This document shows positions 12,529-21,615 of a stretch of 64,000 nt of DNA, piece by piece. How positions within the stretch are numbered: position 1 is the first letter of the stretch; every line of letters starts with the position of its first letter. The position numbers and the translations under genes were made by a program. The notes under the pieces were generated by a model. It saw only the letters and a list, made by a program, of their open reading frames with translations. It had not been told where the DNA came from and did no database searches. The DNA is from Micrococcus endophyticus (lineage in GTDB: Bacteria; Actinomycetota; Actinomycetes; Actinomycetales; Micrococcaceae), in NCBI RefSeq assembly GCF_014205115.1, contig NZ_JACHMW010000001.1, positions 186,001 through 250,000 on the forward strand. Direction: 5' to 3'.

Positions 12529-13109
12529 GCGACGCCGACCGCCCCGCCGGGCCCGCCGCGGGCGAGGACGACGGCCATGGCCTGCCGCCCGGCTACCTGC
12601 TGCGCCCCATGACCGTGTGGGACATCCCCGAGGTGCTCGCCCACGAGGCCGCGCTGTTCCCCCTGGACGCGTGGCCGGCGCGCTTCTACGAGGAGGAGCT
12701 GGCGCAGGCCGGACCCGCCGGCGGTGCGGACGTGCACGGCCGCCCCGCCACCCGGGACTACCGCGTGGTGGTCCGCGACGTCCCCGCGCCCGGCGCGCCG
12801 GACGAGGACGGCCCGGCCCCCGGGGAGATCGTGGGGTACGGCGGGATCATGGTGGCCGGGGACGTCGCCGACGTGCAGACCGTGGGCACCGTCGCGGCCG
12901 CCCAGGGCCGGGGGATCGGGGCGGCCCAGCTGCGGTGGATGGCCGCCGAGGCCGCCGCCCGGGGCGCGTCCGCCCTGATGCTCGAGGTCCGCGCCTCCAA
13001 CGACGCCGCCCGGCGCCTCTACGCCCGCCACGGCTTCGAGGAGCTGCACGTGCGGCGCCGGTACTACCCGGGCGGCGAGGACGCCGTGATCATGCGCAAG
13101 GCCCTGTGA
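12525..13109 (+). CDS. rimI: Ribosomal-protein-alanine N-acetyltransferase (RimI-like GNAT)
   Basis: N-terminal acetyltransferase acting on proteins, classically S18. A GNAT fold is visible: [23 protein letters not shown] at the start, the acetyl-CoA pyrophosphate loop [14 protein letters not shown] at about 122-135, and [19 protein letters not shown] near the end. At 194 residues it is longer than E. coli RimI (148) owing to a Pro/Asp-rich insertion at about 60-100. The GTG start overlaps the tsaB stop (GTGA). Linkage to tsaB and tsaD supports RimI over a generic GNAT. Confidence 0.88.
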   Translation: MSDADRPAGPAAGEDDGHGLPPGYLLRPMTVWDIPEVLAHEAALFPLDAWPARFYEEELAQAGPAGGADVHGRPATRDYRVVVRDVPAPGAPDEDGPAPGEIVGYGGIMVAGDVADVQTVGTVAAAQGRGIGAAQLRWMAAEAAARGASALMLEVRASNDAARRLYARHGFEELHVRRRYYPGGEDAVIMRKAL

Positions 13110-13122
13110 GCCGCGCCCTCAC

Positions 13123-13128
13123 TAGGAT
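13123..13128 (+). promoter_or_regulatory. -10 box of tsaD (leaderless type)
   Basis: TAGGAT ends 7 nt before the ATG at 13136, so tsaD is probably transcribed separately from tsaB-rimI as a leaderless message. Confidence 0.55.
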
Positions 13129-13135
13129 GGAGCCC

Positions 13136-14227
13136 ATGCCCACCGCCACCTCCGCCCCCCTCGTCCTCGGCATCGAGTCCTCCTGCGACGAGACCGGCGT
13201 CGGGATCGTCCGCGGCACCGCGCTGCTGGCCCACGAGGTCGCCTCCTCCGTGGAGGAGCACGTGCGCTTCGGCGGCGTGATCCCGGAGATCGCCGCCCGA
13301 GCCCACCTCGAGGCGCTCGTGCCCACCGTCCGCCGCGCCCTGGAGGCCGCGGACGTGGGCCTGCAGGACCTGGACGCGATCGCCGTGACCTCGGGCCCGG
13401 GCCTGGCCGGCGCGCTCATGGTGGGCGTCGCGGGGGCCAAGGCCCTCGCCACTGCCCTGGACACGCCCCTGTACGGGATCAACCACCTCGTGGCGCACGT
13501 GGGCGTGGGCATGCTCGACGGGGTCCGCCCCGAGGCCTGGGACGACCTGCCCGAGGACCTCGGCGCCCTGCTCGTCTCCGGCGGGCACACCGAGATCCTG
13601 CGCGTGGGCCGGATCAGCTCCGAGGTGGAGCTGCTCGGCTCCACCATCGACGACGCGGCGGGCGAGGCCTACGACAAGGTCGCCCGGCTCATCGGCGCCG
13701 GCTACCCCGGCGGGCCCGTGATCGACCGGCTCGCCCAGGAGGGGGACCCGAAGGCCTTCCGGTTCCCGCGCGGGCTCACCGCCGGCAAGTTCGTGGGCAG
13801 CGTCGAGGAGCCCGGCCCGCACCGGCACGACTGGTCCTTCTCCGGGCTCAAGACCGCCGTCTCCCGGGCCGTGGAGCAGTTCGAGGCCCGCGGCCTCGAG
13901 GTGCCCCGCGCGGACATCGCCGCCTCGTTCCAGGAGGCCGTGGCGGATGTCATCACGGCCAAGGCCGTCCGCGCCTGCCGCGAGCACGGGCTCACCCACC
14001 TCCTGCTCGGTGGCGGCGTGGCCGCCAACTCGCGCCTGCGCGGCCTGCTGGCCGACCGCTGCCGCTCCGCCGGCATCGAGCTGACCGTGCCGCCCGTGAA
14101 CCTGTGCACGGACAACGGCGCCATGGTCGCCGCCCTCGGCGCGCGCCTGGTGAGCGACGGCGTCGCCCCCTCGGACGCGTGGTTCGGGGCCGACCCGGGC
14201 CAGCCAGTCGAGGTCGTCAGCGTCTGA
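13136..14227 (+). CDS. tsaD: tRNA N6-threonylcarbamoyladenosine transferase
   Basis: Catalytic subunit transferring threonylcarbamoyl to A37 of t[17 protein letters not shown] opens the ASKHA fold; [16 protein letters not shown] and [11 protein letters not shown] carry the metal-binding histidines; [11 protein letters not shown] and [13 protein letters not shown] follow. Length is 363 residues. ATG 13136 is taken over the in-frame ATG 13127 because 13127 lies inside the -10 box and homology starts at LVLGIESS. Confidence 0.96.
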   Translation: MPTATSAPLVLGIESSCDETGVGIVRGTALLAHEVASSVEEHVRFGGVIPEIAARAHLEALVPTVRRALEAADVGLQDLDAIAVTSGPGLAGALMVGVAGAKALATALDTPLYGINHLVAHVGVGMLDGVRPEAWDDLPEDLGALLVSGGHTEILRVGRISSEVELLGSTIDDAAGEAYDKVARLIGAGYPGGPVIDRLAQEGDPKAFRFPRGLTAGKFVGSVEEPGPHRHDWSFSGLKTAVSRAVEQFEARGLEVPRADIAASFQEAVADVITAKAVRACREHGLTHLLLGGGVAANSRLRGLLADRCRSAGIELTVPPVNLCTDNGAMVAALGARLVSDGVAPSDAWFGADPGQPVEVVSV

Positions 14228-14282
14228 TCCCGGCGGGGGTGAGTCCTTGCGGGGCGGGCCGCCGCCCCATAGACAGACGGAC

Positions 14283-14843
14283 ATGACCACCGCGCAGCCG
14301 ACCCCCGACCCGCACTCCGCCTCGACCCCCGCCCCGGGCGCCGATCCGCAGGCCTCCGGCGTGGACCGCGAGATGCTGGAAGACTTCCTCAATCAGCACC
14401 TGCTGGGCTCCCGCTCCGGCGTGAAGGCCTTCCGGGCCGCCGCGCAGACCTGGGACGACACCCCGCAGGGCGCCGACCTCACCCGCCTGGGCGACGACGT
14501 CGAGCAGGACCAGGAGCGGCTCGAGGCCCTGATCCGCGAACTGGGCCTCACCACGCCCGTCCCGGTGAAGGCCGCCGGCGTGGCCGCCGAGGCGGCCGGG
14601 CGCGTGAACCCCGTGAACCTGATGCGCACGCGCGGCTCCGGCTGGACACAGGTCGAACTGGACCTGCTGCAGGGCATGCTCCAGGCCAAGGCCGCCATGT
14701 GGCACGTCCTGGAGGCCCTCGCCCCGCACGAGCCCGTCCTCGACGCCGGCGAGATGGCCGCGCTGTACGAGCGGGCCCAGGACCAGCAGCGCGCCGTGCA
14801 GCGCATCGCCGAGGACACCCTGGCCGAGCGCTTCCTGCGCTGA
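14283..14843 (+). CDS. Ferritin-like four-helix protein, function unknown
   Basis: A soluble protein of 186 residues. After a disordered Pro/Ala N-terminus (about 1-30) it is predicted all-helical, with amphipathic segments REMLEDFLNQHLLGSRSGVK, DVEQDQERLEALIRELGL, WTQVELDLLQGMLQAKAAMW and EMAALYERAQDQQRAVQRIA, which look like a four-helix bundle of the YciE/DUF892 kind. I see no complete EXXH pair, so a di-iron site is not established. A TAGACA hexamer lies 7 nt before the ATG. It ends convergent to the CDF transporter across a hairpin. Confidence 0.72.
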   Translation: MTTAQPTPDPHSASTPAPGADPQASGVDREMLEDFLNQHLLGSRSGVKAFRAAAQTWDDTPQGADLTRLGDDVEQDQERLEALIRELGLTTPVPVKAAGVAAEAAGRVNPVNLMRTRGSGWTQVELDLLQGMLQAKAAMWHVLEALAPHEPVLDAGEMAALYERAQDQQRAVQRIAEDTLAERFLR

Positions 14844-14856
14844 GCCGGTCCGCCGA

Positions 14857-14889
14857 CCCCGCCGCCGCGCGGCGACGCGGCCGGCGGGG
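14857..14889. terminator. Bidirectional hairpin between convergent genes
   Basis: A CCCCGCCG/CGGCGGGG stem extended by CCGCG/CGCGG, with one bulged base and a 6-nt loop. It lies between the ends of the helical protein (+) and the CDF transporter (-) and can serve both. Confidence 0.55.
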
Positions 14890-14899
14890 CCGCGGCCCC

Positions 14900-15934
14900 T
14901 CACTCCTCGCCGGACTGCTCGTCCCCCGAGGCGCCGCCGTGGACCTCGGCGGGCAGCTGCGCCACCGGGACCACGACGACGTCCTCGAGCTTCCAGTCCA
15001 GCGCGACGATCTCCTCGCGCAGCTGGGCGCAACGGCCCACCGTGGCGCCGGCGCCCTCGTGGGGCACCACGAACATCTCGACGTGGAGCACGTGCCCCTC
15101 GTCCCGGACGCGGGCCCCCGCGTGGCGCACCCACGGCTGCGCCCAGGCCACGTGCTCGGCACGGTCGATCAGCGGATGGGGGCGGTCGCCGTCGATGGTG
15201 GTGGCCCGCCGGTCGGCGAGGTTGCCCACCGCCTCCCGCAGGTTCCGCCAGCCGTCCAGGACGATGCTGACGCCCACGAAGATCGCGGCCGCGGAGTCCG
15301 CCCACCACCAGCCCAGGCCGATGCCGGCCACGCCGACGACGGTGGCGACGCCCGTCTGCCAGTCCGCCTTGTTCATGTCCGCGTCCGCGTAGAGCACGCG
15401 GTCGTGCAGCTGCTCGGCGAGCTTGAGCTTCGCCCGGCCCAGGAGCACGGGGCCCGGGATGGACAGCGCCATCACGGCCATCATGAACCAGCCCTGCCAC
15501 ACGGTGTGGCCGAAGAGGTCGAACGTGCCGATGGGCGGGTGCTCGCCCGTGACCAGTCCCAGGGCGGAGTCGGCCACCAGGATCACGCCCATCACGGACA
15601 GCGCGACGGCGGCCACCAGGTGGCCGACGCCCACGGATCGGTGCGAGCCGTACGGGCGGGCCCGGGTGGGATGCCGCCGCGTCACGCGCACGGCCACGAG
15701 GAACGCGATCGGTGGGACCAGCGAGAGCAGGTCCTCGATCCAAGCCGCGCGCATGGCCTGCGAGGAGCCCATCACCACGGCCACCAGGGCGATGGTGACG
15801 GCCAGGACCGCCAGCGTGGCCCATTCCAGACGCACCGCCCGTTGGAGGGCGCGCTCGATCTCCGGCGGCAGCTCGGTCGCGCCGAAGCGCCGGCCGCCGG
15901 GGGAGCGGTGAGCCGTCGAGGCGTGGCGCGTCAT
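14900..15934 (-). CDS. Cation diffusion facilitator (CDF) family transporter
   Basis: A 344-residue inner-membrane divalent-metal/proton antiporter. Hydrophobic segments are at about 40-57, 68-83, 105-125, 145-165 and 190-225, followed by a cytosolic domain (from about 245) as in CDF proteins. Candidate metal residues are E67/D68 in IEDLLSLVPP and the acidic YADADMNKADWQTG segment in the later membrane region. The metal cannot be assigned. The ATG overlaps the stop of the preceding mini binding protein (ATGA), making it the last gene of a four-gene coupled operon. Confidence 0.86.
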   Translation of the reverse strand: MTRHASTAHRSPGGRRFGATELPPEIERALQRAVRLEWATLAVLAVTIALVAVVMGSSQAMRAAWIEDLLSLVPPIAFLVAVRVTRRHPTRARPYGSHRSVGVGHLVAAVALSVMGVILVADSALGLVTGEHPPIGTFDLFGHTVWQGWFMMAVMALSIPGPVLLGRAKLKLAEQLHDRVLYADADMNKADWQTGVATVVGVAGIGLGWWWADSAAAIFVGVSIVLDGWRNLREAVGNLADRRATTIDGDRPHPLIDRAEHVAWAQPWVRHAGARVRDEGHVLHVEMFVVPHEGAGATVGRCAQLREEIVALDWKLEDVVVVPVAQLPAEVHGGASGDEQSGEE

Positions 15935-16434
15935 CGGCCGGCCTCTCGGGCCTGGGCGTCGAGGTGGGCCTCGAGGGCGGCGAGCATCTGGTTCTCGCCC
16001 GGCGGCACGGCCATCACGAGCTTCACGGGCTCGCCGTCCGGGCCGGCGGCCTCGGCGTAGTCGCGGGTGAGGCTCGCGTGGGTCGTCCAGGGCGAGTCGG
16101 AGGTCAGGCCGCCGGCCACGAGGTCCACGTCGCCCTTCTCCAGGGCGGTCATGAGGGCCTCCTCGCCGGAGACCGTCCAGGCGATCTCCGCGTCGTGCGC
16201 CGCTGCGAAGGAGCGGATCAGGTCCGGCTCCGGGCCCGCGGGCTCGGCGCCGGAGGCGTCCACGTGGGGCGGGTGATGCACGACGCCGGCGCGCAGCGTC
16301 CCGCCCGTGACGCGGTCCAGGGTGCCGTTCGGGTCGGCGGGGTAGCCGGAGGAGGTGCAGGCGGCGAGGCCGAGGGCGGCGCCGCCGAGCAGGCCCGTCA
16401 GGGCAGCCCGGCGGGTGATGGTCATCGTCCTCAT
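15931..16434 (-). CDS. Short lipoprotein resembling a family 3 solute-binding protein
   Basis: A 167-residue exported lipoprotein: TITRRAALTGLLGGAALGLAAC has a twin-arginine-like start and a lipobox with Cys26. The mature part, TLRAGVVHHPPHVDASG, EPDLIRSFAAAHDAEIAWTV and ALEKGDVDLVAGGLTSDSPW, matches the first lobe of amino-acid-type binding proteins, but the usual second lobe (about 80-100 residues) is missing. No permease or ATPase is adjacent; the neighbour is a CDF transporter joined by ATGA. ATG 16434 overlaps the epimerase stop; an in-frame ATG at 16425 is possible. Confidence 0.75.
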   Translation of the reverse strand: MRTMTITRRAALTGLLGGAALGLAACTSSGYPADPNGTLDRVTGGTLRAGVVHHPPHVDASGAEPAGPEPDLIRSFAAAHDAEIAWTVSGEEALMTALEKGDVDLVAGGLTSDSPWTTHASLTRDYAEAAGPDGEPVKLVMAVPPGENQMLAALEAHLDAQAREAGR

Positions 16435-17462
16435 TCCGTGGGCGAGTGGGACCGGTGCCCGGCGTTGCCGAGGCCTTCGGGGCCGTCGAGATGGTCGAGC
16501 ACGAGGCGGACCGCCTCCCGGGCGTCGGTGGTCTCGGACCAGCCGGTCGCGGCGCGCAGGGCCGTGGTGTCCATGGTGGGCACAGCCGCCGCCATGTCCA
16601 CCCACCCTGGGTCGGTGGGCTGCAGCCGTGCCCGGTAGGTCAGCGCCGCGGCCGCTCGGAACAGGCCCACGGGCAGCTCCAGGATGCGGCGCGCCCCGAG
16701 GACGGTGCCCATGGTGTGCGCGTCCAGCACGGGTTCGGCGGCCACATTGAAGGCCCCGCCCGCCCGATGGGCGATCACGCGCCAGTACGCGTCCGCCACG
16801 TCCTGGGCCGTGAGCGCTTGGAATCGCAGGCCCCGCGGGAACGGCAGCACCGGGGTGCGCAGGCGGGCGACCAGCCGGGCGGGGACGAGGTCGCCCAGGA
16901 AGTAGCCCTTGATCTCGGGCCCGGCGGCGGACTGGAAGATCAGCCCGGGGCGCAGCCGGGTCACGAGCATCTCGGGGTGCTCGGCCTGCACGCGGTCGAG
17001 GATCGACTCGACCTCGGCCTTCTGCGCCGCGTAGTGGGAGGTGGGGACCCCGGTGGTGGGGTGGGACTCGGGCACGGCGCGGCCCTTCGGCCCGGGCCCG
17101 TACGCGCCCACCGAGGACGCGTAGACCAGGTGGGGCACGCCCGCCTCGGCCACGGCCCGGAACACCCGCTCGTTGCCGGCCACATTGACGGCGCGCAGGT
17201 GGTCGCGGTCGCGGTTGGGGCGGATCACCCACACCAGGTCGACGACGGCGTCGGCGCCGGCGACGATCTCGCTCAGCCGCCCCGCCGCCGTGGGCTCCGC
17301 GACGTCCAGGCGGTGCCACTCGACGCCATTGTAGGGGGCCCCGGCCCGGTCCGGGCCGCGGCGGCTCACCCCGACGATCGAGGTCACCTCGTCGGCGGCG
17401 TGGAGGCGCTCCAGCAGGGCGGTGCCGACGTTGCCGGTGGCGCCCAGGACGACGATCCTCAC
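16431..17462 (-). CDS. NAD(P)-dependent epimerase/dehydratase (atypical SDR)
   Basis: A 343-residue extended or atypical short-chain dehydrogenase. VRIVVLGATGNVGTALLERL gives the GxTGxxG nucleotide-binding loop, VYASSVGAYGPG the catalytic Ser region, and SHYAAQKAEVE the YxxxK pair. The substrate is unknown; relatives act on nucleotide sugars or serve as redox sensors. The GTG start at 17462 overlaps the dehydrogenase stop, and its own stop overlaps the next ATG, so it is translationally coupled on both sides. Confidence 0.85.
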   Translation of the reverse strand: MRIVVLGATGNVGTALLERLHAADEVTSIVGVSRRGPDRAGAPYNGVEWHRLDVAEPTAAGRLSEIVAGADAVVDLVWVIRPNRDRDHLRAVNVAGNERVFRAVAEAGVPHLVYASSVGAYGPGPKGRAVPESHPTTGVPTSHYAAQKAEVESILDRVQAEHPEMLVTRLRPGLIFQSAAGPEIKGYFLGDLVPARLVARLRTPVLPFPRGLRFQALTAQDVADAYWRVIAHRAGGAFNVAAEPVLDAHTMGTVLGARRILELPVGLFRAAAALTYRARLQPTDPGWVDMAAAVPTMDTTALRAATGWSETTDAREAVRLVLDHLDGPEGLGNAGHRSHSPTE

Positions 17463-18637
17463 GGCTTCAGCACCACCTTGATGCAGCCGTCCTCCTTCTT
17501 CTGGAACGTCTCGTACAGGGCCGGGGCGTCCTCGAGGGGAGCGGTGTGCGTGGTCAGGTCCAGCACGCCCAGCGGGTCGGAGGGGTCGTCGAGCAGCGGC
17601 AGCAGGTCGTCGACCCACCGGCGCACGTTGCACTGGCCCATGGCCAGGGTGACCTGCTTGTCGAACATGGTCAGCAGGGGCATCGGGGACTGCATGCCGC
17701 CGTAGACGCCGGACAGGGAGACGGTGCCGCCGCGGCGGACGGCGTCGATCGCCGTGTGCAGGGCGTCGAGCCGGTCCACGCCGGCGGTCTTCATGGCCGC
17801 GCGCCCGAGCGCGTCGGGCAGCAGGCCGACCACGGTGTGCGCCGCCTTCGCCACGGGGGAGCCGTGCGCCTCCATGCCCACGGCGTCCACGACGCCGTCC
17901 GGGCCGCGGCCCTGCGTGCGCTCGCGCAGCAGCTCGGCCACGCCGCCGTCGGAGGAGTCCAGGACCTCGACGCCGTGCCGGGCGGCCATCGCCCGCCGCT
18001 CGGGCACCGGGTCCACGCCGATCACGCGCAGGCCCTGGTGCACGCCGATGCGCGCCGCCAGCTGCCCGATGGGACCGAGGCCGATCACGGCGAGGGTGCC
18101 GCCGCGCGGGACCTGCGCGTACTGCACGCCCTGCCACGCGGTGGGCACCACGTCCGAGAGGAACAGCCACTGCTCGTCGGGCCCGGTGTGCGGGACCTTC
18201 ACCGGCCCGTAGTCCGCGTGGGGGACGCGCAGGTACTCCGCCTGCCCGCCGGGCACGGAGCCGTAGAGGCGGGAGTAGCCCAGCAGCGCCGCACCGGAGC
18301 CCTGCTCCCGGACCTGGGTGGTCTCGCACTGGGACTGCAGGCCGCGCTCGCACATCCAGCAGCGGCCGCAGGCGATGTTGAACGGGACGACCACGCGGTC
18401 GCCCGGCTTGATGTGGGTGACCTCGGCGCCGACCTCCCGCACGATGCCCATCGGCTCGTGGCCGATCACGTCCCCGGCGTCCATGAAGGGGCCCAGCACC
18501 TCGTAGAGGTGCAGGTCCGATCCGCAGATGCCGGTGGAGGTGATCTCGACGATCGCGTCCGTGGGCTCCTGGATCCGCGGATCCGGGACGTCCTCGACGG
18601 CGACGTTGCGCTTTCCCTGCCAGGTGAGTGCTCGCAT
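17459..18637 (-). CDS. Zinc-dependent alcohol dehydrogenase (formaldehyde/threonine dehydrogenase-like)
   Basis: A 392-residue medium-chain dehydrogenase. The catalytic zinc site is set by Cys38 (GICGSDLH) and His60-Glu61 (IGHEPMG). The structural zinc is bound by Cys90, Cys93, Cys96 and Cys104. VIGLGPIGQLAARIG is the NAD-binding loop. Length and the long substrate loop resemble glutathione-independent formaldehyde dehydrogenase and related enzymes; the natural substrate is not readable. It is the first gene of a four-gene operon with the epimerase, mini binding protein and CDF transporter. Confidence 0.88.
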   Translation of the reverse strand: MRALTWQGKRNVAVEDVPDPRIQEPTDAIVEITSTGICGSDLHLYEVLGPFMDAGDVIGHEPMGIVREVGAEVTHIKPGDRVVVPFNIACGRCWMCERGLQSQCETTQVREQGSGAALLGYSRLYGSVPGGQAEYLRVPHADYGPVKVPHTGPDEQWLFLSDVVPTAWQGVQYAQVPRGGTLAVIGLGPIGQLAARIGVHQGLRVIGVDPVPERRAMAARHGVEVLDSSDGGVAELLRERTQGRGPDGVVDAVGMEAHGSPVAKAAHTVVGLLPDALGRAAMKTAGVDRLDALHTAIDAVRRGGTVSLSGVYGGMQSPMPLLTMFDKQVTLAMGQCNVRRWVDDLLPLLDDPSDPLGVLDLTTHTAPLEDAPALYETFQKKEDGCIKVVLKP

Positions 18638-18644
18638 GGGTGGG

Positions 18645-18650
18645 ACCGTA
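18645..18650 (-). promoter_or_regulatory. -10 box of the dehydrogenase operon (leaderless type)
   Basis: TACGGT on the minus strand ends 7 nt before the ATG at 18637; no Shine-Dalgarno sequence lies between. Confidence 0.5.
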
Positions 18651-18746
18651 GCCCCGCCCGAGCGGCCGGGGGAAGCGTGGGGGCGCGGTCGGGCACCTCG
18701 GCCTGACCTGGGGCGACGCCAGGCCGGGCGGGTGGGGGCCGCGCCG

Positions 18747-19943
18747 TCAGCCGCCCACGCGCTCCAGGGACTCGCGGGTGCGGGCGGCGGCGTCGAGCAC
18801 CACGGCGCGCAGCGGGGCCGCCGCGTCGTGGGCGGACTCGCCCTCGGCGGGCGGGCCGGCCAGGGCCTCGGCCTCGACGGCGCGCTGGCGGTCCGCCGGG
18901 CTGTGCTCCATGAGCACGCGCGCGTGGGCGAGCTCGGCGGCGCAGCCCAGCTCCTCGGCGATCGGCGCGAGCCGCTCGAGGTCCGCGCCCAGGTGCTCGG
19001 CCAGCGGCACCTGGGTGCCGGCGGCGTCCACGATCACCGTGGCGTCCATCCCGTAGCGGGAGGCCCGCCACTTGTTCTCCTGCGTGTACCACGGCGGCAG
19101 GATCTCCATGTGGCGCCCCCGCTCCACGTCCGCGGACAGCTCGTGCACGAGGCACTGCGTGTAGGCGGCGACGGCGGCGATCTCCTCGAGCGTGGCCATC
19201 CCGTCGCACGCCCGCATCTCCACCGTGCCCAGCCGCGGCACCGCGCGCACGTCCCAGCGGCACTCGGTGACGTCCTCCACCATGCCCACGTCCGTCATCT
19301 GCTGCACGCAGGCCTCGAACTCGGCCCACGTCTCGAACTGGAAGGGCAGGCCCGCGGTGGGCAGCTGCTGGAAGAGCTGGGTGCGCTGGGACTGGTAGCC
19401 GGTGTCCGCCCCCACCCAGAACGGCGAGGACGCGGACAGCGCCAGCAGGTGCGGGAAGCGGCTGATGAGGCGGTTGACGGCGGGCATCGCCTTGGCCGGA
19501 TCGTCGAGGCCCACGTGCACGTGGACCCCGAAGATCAGCATCTGCCGGCCCCAGTACTGGGTGAGGTCCACCATGCGGCCGTACCGCTCCTTGGGGGTGA
19601 TCGGCTGGGTCATCGCCTCCCCGAACGGGTGGGTGCCCTGGCAGTACAGCGCCAGGCCTCGGTCGGCGGCGGCGCGCGCCACCCGGGCCGCGATCGTGCC
19701 GAGCTCGGCCACCGCCGTCGGGACCGCCTCGTGCACGCCGGTGACCAGCTCGACCGTGTTCTGCAGCAGCTCGCCGGTGACGTGGGGGTGGTCCTCGCCC
19801 TCCGCGAGCCCGGCCTCCTTGTGGAGCTCATGCAGAATCGCGGGCGCCTCGGAGCGCAGGTCCCCGGTCGCGGCGTCCACGAGCGCGACCTCCCACTCGA
19901 TGCCGAGGGTGGACTGCGTGGAGTCGGCGAAGGGCAGATTCAT
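18747..19943 (-). CDS. Carboxylate-amine ligase, YbdK/GCS2 family
   Basis: A glutamate-cysteine-ligase type 2 family protein of 398 residues. Signatures are STLGIEWEVALVD, VTGELLQNTVELVTGVH, HVHVGLDDPAKAMPAVNRL and the late NKWRASRYGMDATVI. The YbdK group has weak or unknown ligase activity; Micrococcaceae use mycothiol, so a role in glutathione synthesis should not be assumed. Its TAGGAT box lies 6 nt before the ATG (leaderless type), and it is divergent from the methyltransferase gene. Confidence 0.87.
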   Translation of the reverse strand: MNLPFADSTQSTLGIEWEVALVDAATGDLRSEAPAILHELHKEAGLAEGEDHPHVTGELLQNTVELVTGVHEAVPTAVAELGTIAARVARAAADRGLALYCQGTHPFGEAMTQPITPKERYGRMVDLTQYWGRQMLIFGVHVHVGLDDPAKAMPAVNRLISRFPHLLALSASSPFWVGADTGYQSQRTQLFQQLPTAGLPFQFETWAEFEACVQQMTDVGMVEDVTECRWDVRAVPRLGTVEMRACDGMATLEEIAAVAAYTQCLVHELSADVERGRHMEILPPWYTQENKWRASRYGMDATVIVDAAGTQVPLAEHLGADLERLAPIAEELGCAAELAHARVLMEHSPADRQRAVEAEALAGPPAEGESAHDAAAPLRAVVLDAAARTRESLERVGG

Positions 19944-19949
19944 GGACCC

Positions 19950-19955
19950 ATCCTA
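19950..19955 (-). promoter_or_regulatory. -10 box of the carboxylate-amine ligase gene (leaderless type)
   Basis: TAGGAT on the minus strand ends 6 nt before the ATG at 19943. Confidence 0.55.
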
Positions 19956-19998
19956 GGGACCGCCGCCCGCCACCGCGCGGGGGCGCCGTCGGCGGACC

Positions 19999-20004
19999 TA
20001 CGCT
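19999..20004 (+). promoter_or_regulatory. -10 box of the methyltransferase gene (leaderless type)
   Basis: TACGCT ends 7 nt before the ATG at 20012. It faces away from the 19950-19955 box; the 43 nt between them must hold both upstream promoter regions. Confidence 0.5.
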
Positions 20005-20011
20005 GGAGCCC

Positions 20012-21343
20012 ATGGCCCGCCCCCGTCCGTCCGCCCGCGCCCCCCGTCCCACGGCCGCCGCCTCGGAGGCGGACCCCACCGCCCTCGCCCCTGTCCTCGA
20101 GCCCGAAGGGCGGGCGCTGCTGGACTCCCTGGGCGAGCACCGCGCGGCGGACGCGCTCGCGGTCTCCTCCCGGCTGCGCGCCGCCGGGCATCCGCCCGAG
20201 CGGGTGGCGGCCGTGCTGACCCAGGCGGACCTGCGCGCCCGCGCTGTGCCGCGGCTCGGCCCGGACGCGCGGGGCATGCTGTTCACCCGGGACGGCCTCG
20301 AGCAGGCCACCCGGCCCGTCGTGGCGGCGCTGCACGCGCAGCGGATGGCCGCCGCCGGGGCCCGGACGGTCGCCGACCTGGGCTGCGGGCTGGGCCTGGA
20401 CGCCCGGGCGTTCGCCGACGCCGGCCTGGGGGTGGTCGCCGTGGAGCGGGACGCCGTCGTCGCCGCGGCCGCCGAGGTCAACCTGACCGACCGCCCCGGC
20501 GCCCGCGTGGTGCACGGCGACGCCGTGCCGTGGGCCCGCGAGCACGTGCCCGCGCAGGCGGACGCCGTGTGGCTGGACCCCGCGCGCCGCCAGGTGGGCG
20601 GGGGCGGATCGGCCCGCGTGTTCGACCCCGAGGCGTTCTCCCCTCCGCTGAGCGTGGTCGAGGAGCTGGCGGCCACCGGCGTCCCGGTCGGCGTCAAGCT
20701 CGGCCCGGGCCTGCCCCACGAGGCCGTGCCGGCCGGCGCGGAGGCGGAGTGGGTCAGCGTGGACGGCGACGTCGTGGAGGCCGCCCTGTGGTTCAACGCC
20801 GCCGCCCGGCCCGGGGTGCGCCGCGCCGCCCGTGTGATCGACACCCGCGGCGGGCAGGCGACGACGGCGGAGCTCGTCTCCGGCGCGGACTTCGGCGACT
20901 CCCCGGGGGTCGAGGCCGTGGGGGAGGAGGGCATGCCCGGGCTGGTGGGGGAGGTGCTCCACGAGCCGGACGGCGCCGTCATCCGGGCCGGGCTCGTCAC
21001 GGACCTGGCGGTCTCCTGGCCGACGCCGGCCCGCCAGCTGGACCCGCACCTGGCCTATTTGGTGGCCACCGAGCACGCGGCCGACCCGCTGGCCCGGGCG
21101 TACCGGATCGACGCGGTCCACGATTTCCACCTCAAGTCTCTGCGCCGGTGGGCGAAGGAGGCGGGGGTCGGCCGCCTGGACGTGAAGAAGCGGGGCGTGC
21201 GCGAGACGCCCGAGGAGGTCCGCCGGCAGGTCCTGGGCGGCTCGAAGGGCGGCCGGGCCGCCGCCGGCGGGCGGCACGCGACGCTCGTGCTGGCCCGCGT
21301 GGGCGAGCGCCGGTTCGCGCTCGAGGTGACGCCCCTGGACTGA
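20012..21343 (+). CDS. SAM-dependent methyltransferase with THUMP-like domain
   Basis: A 443-residue class I methyltransferase. VADLGCGLGLDARAFADAG is the SAM-binding motif I, VVAVERD motif II, and AVWLDPARRQ the DPPR/DPAR-type motif seen in RNA- and nucleotide-modifying enzymes. The C-terminal part (KSLRRWAKEAGVGRLDVKKR ... RRQVLGG) matches the THUMP-like domain found in actinobacterial proteins of this type, suggesting an RNA substrate. The target is unknown. The first 30 residues are disordered. Confidence 0.82.
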   Translation: MARPRPSARAPRPTAAASEADPTALAPVLEPEGRALLDSLGEHRAADALAVSSRLRAAGHPPERVAAVLTQADLRARAVPRLGPDARGMLFTRDGLEQATRPVVAALHAQRMAAAGARTVADLGCGLGLDARAFADAGLGVVAVERDAVVAAAAEVNLTDRPGARVVHGDAVPWAREHVPAQADAVWLDPARRQVGGGGSARVFDPEAFSPPLSVVEELAATGVPVGVKLGPGLPHEAVPAGAEAEWVSVDGDVVEAALWFNAAARPGVRRAARVIDTRGGQATTAELVSGADFGDSPGVEAVGEEGMPGLVGEVLHEPDGAVIRAGLVTDLAVSWPTPARQLDPHLAYLVATEHAADPLARAYRIDAVHDFHLKSLRRWAKEAGVGRLDVKKRGVRETPEEVRRQVLGGSKGGRAAAGGRHATLVLARVGERRFALEVTPLD

Positions 21344-21484
21344 GGGAGGCCGCGCCGGGAGGCCGCCGGGGACGACCCGTGGCGGTTGCGGGCGCAGGGT
21401 CGCCGGGGGCGCGGCGACCGGCGCGGGCGCGGCGCGGAGACGGCGGGCGGTGACGGGTCGCGGCGGGGGGTGCCGACGGTCACA

Positions 21485-21513
21485 TTGGTGGATACGAAAG
21501 ATCCGTGTACCGT
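21485..21513 (+). promoter_or_regulatory. Promoter of the siderophore transporter operon
   Basis: TTGGTG (21485-21490) and TACCGT (21508-21513) are separated by 17 nt and predict a start near 21520. The 272-nt gap before the lipoprotein gene otherwise holds only the iron box and a leader of about 95 nt. Confidence 0.5.
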
Positions 21514-21520
21514 AATCGAC

Positions 21521-21539
21521 TGAGGCAAGGCTCACCTGA
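21521..21539. promoter_or_regulatory. IdeR/DtxR-type iron box
   Basis: TGAGGCAAGGCTCACCTGA agrees with the DtxR/IdeR consensus TTAGGTTAGSCTAACCTAA at 14 of 19 positions, including the AGG...ACCT half sites. It sits at and just after the predicted start, where Fe-loaded repressor would block transcription of the siderophore transporter. Confidence 0.75.
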
Positions 21540-21615
21540 TCGACGGGGGCCGGCCTGACCCCCCGATCCCCGTGAACCGAGGCGGCCCTCGACCGCGCCG
21601 CCCGGAAGGAGCACC

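Noticed and set aside
18528-20219. 563-codon plus-strand frame over the carboxylate-amine ligase gene
   Set aside because: Composition is that of a shadow frame; the minus-strand gene has clear family motifs and a -10 box.
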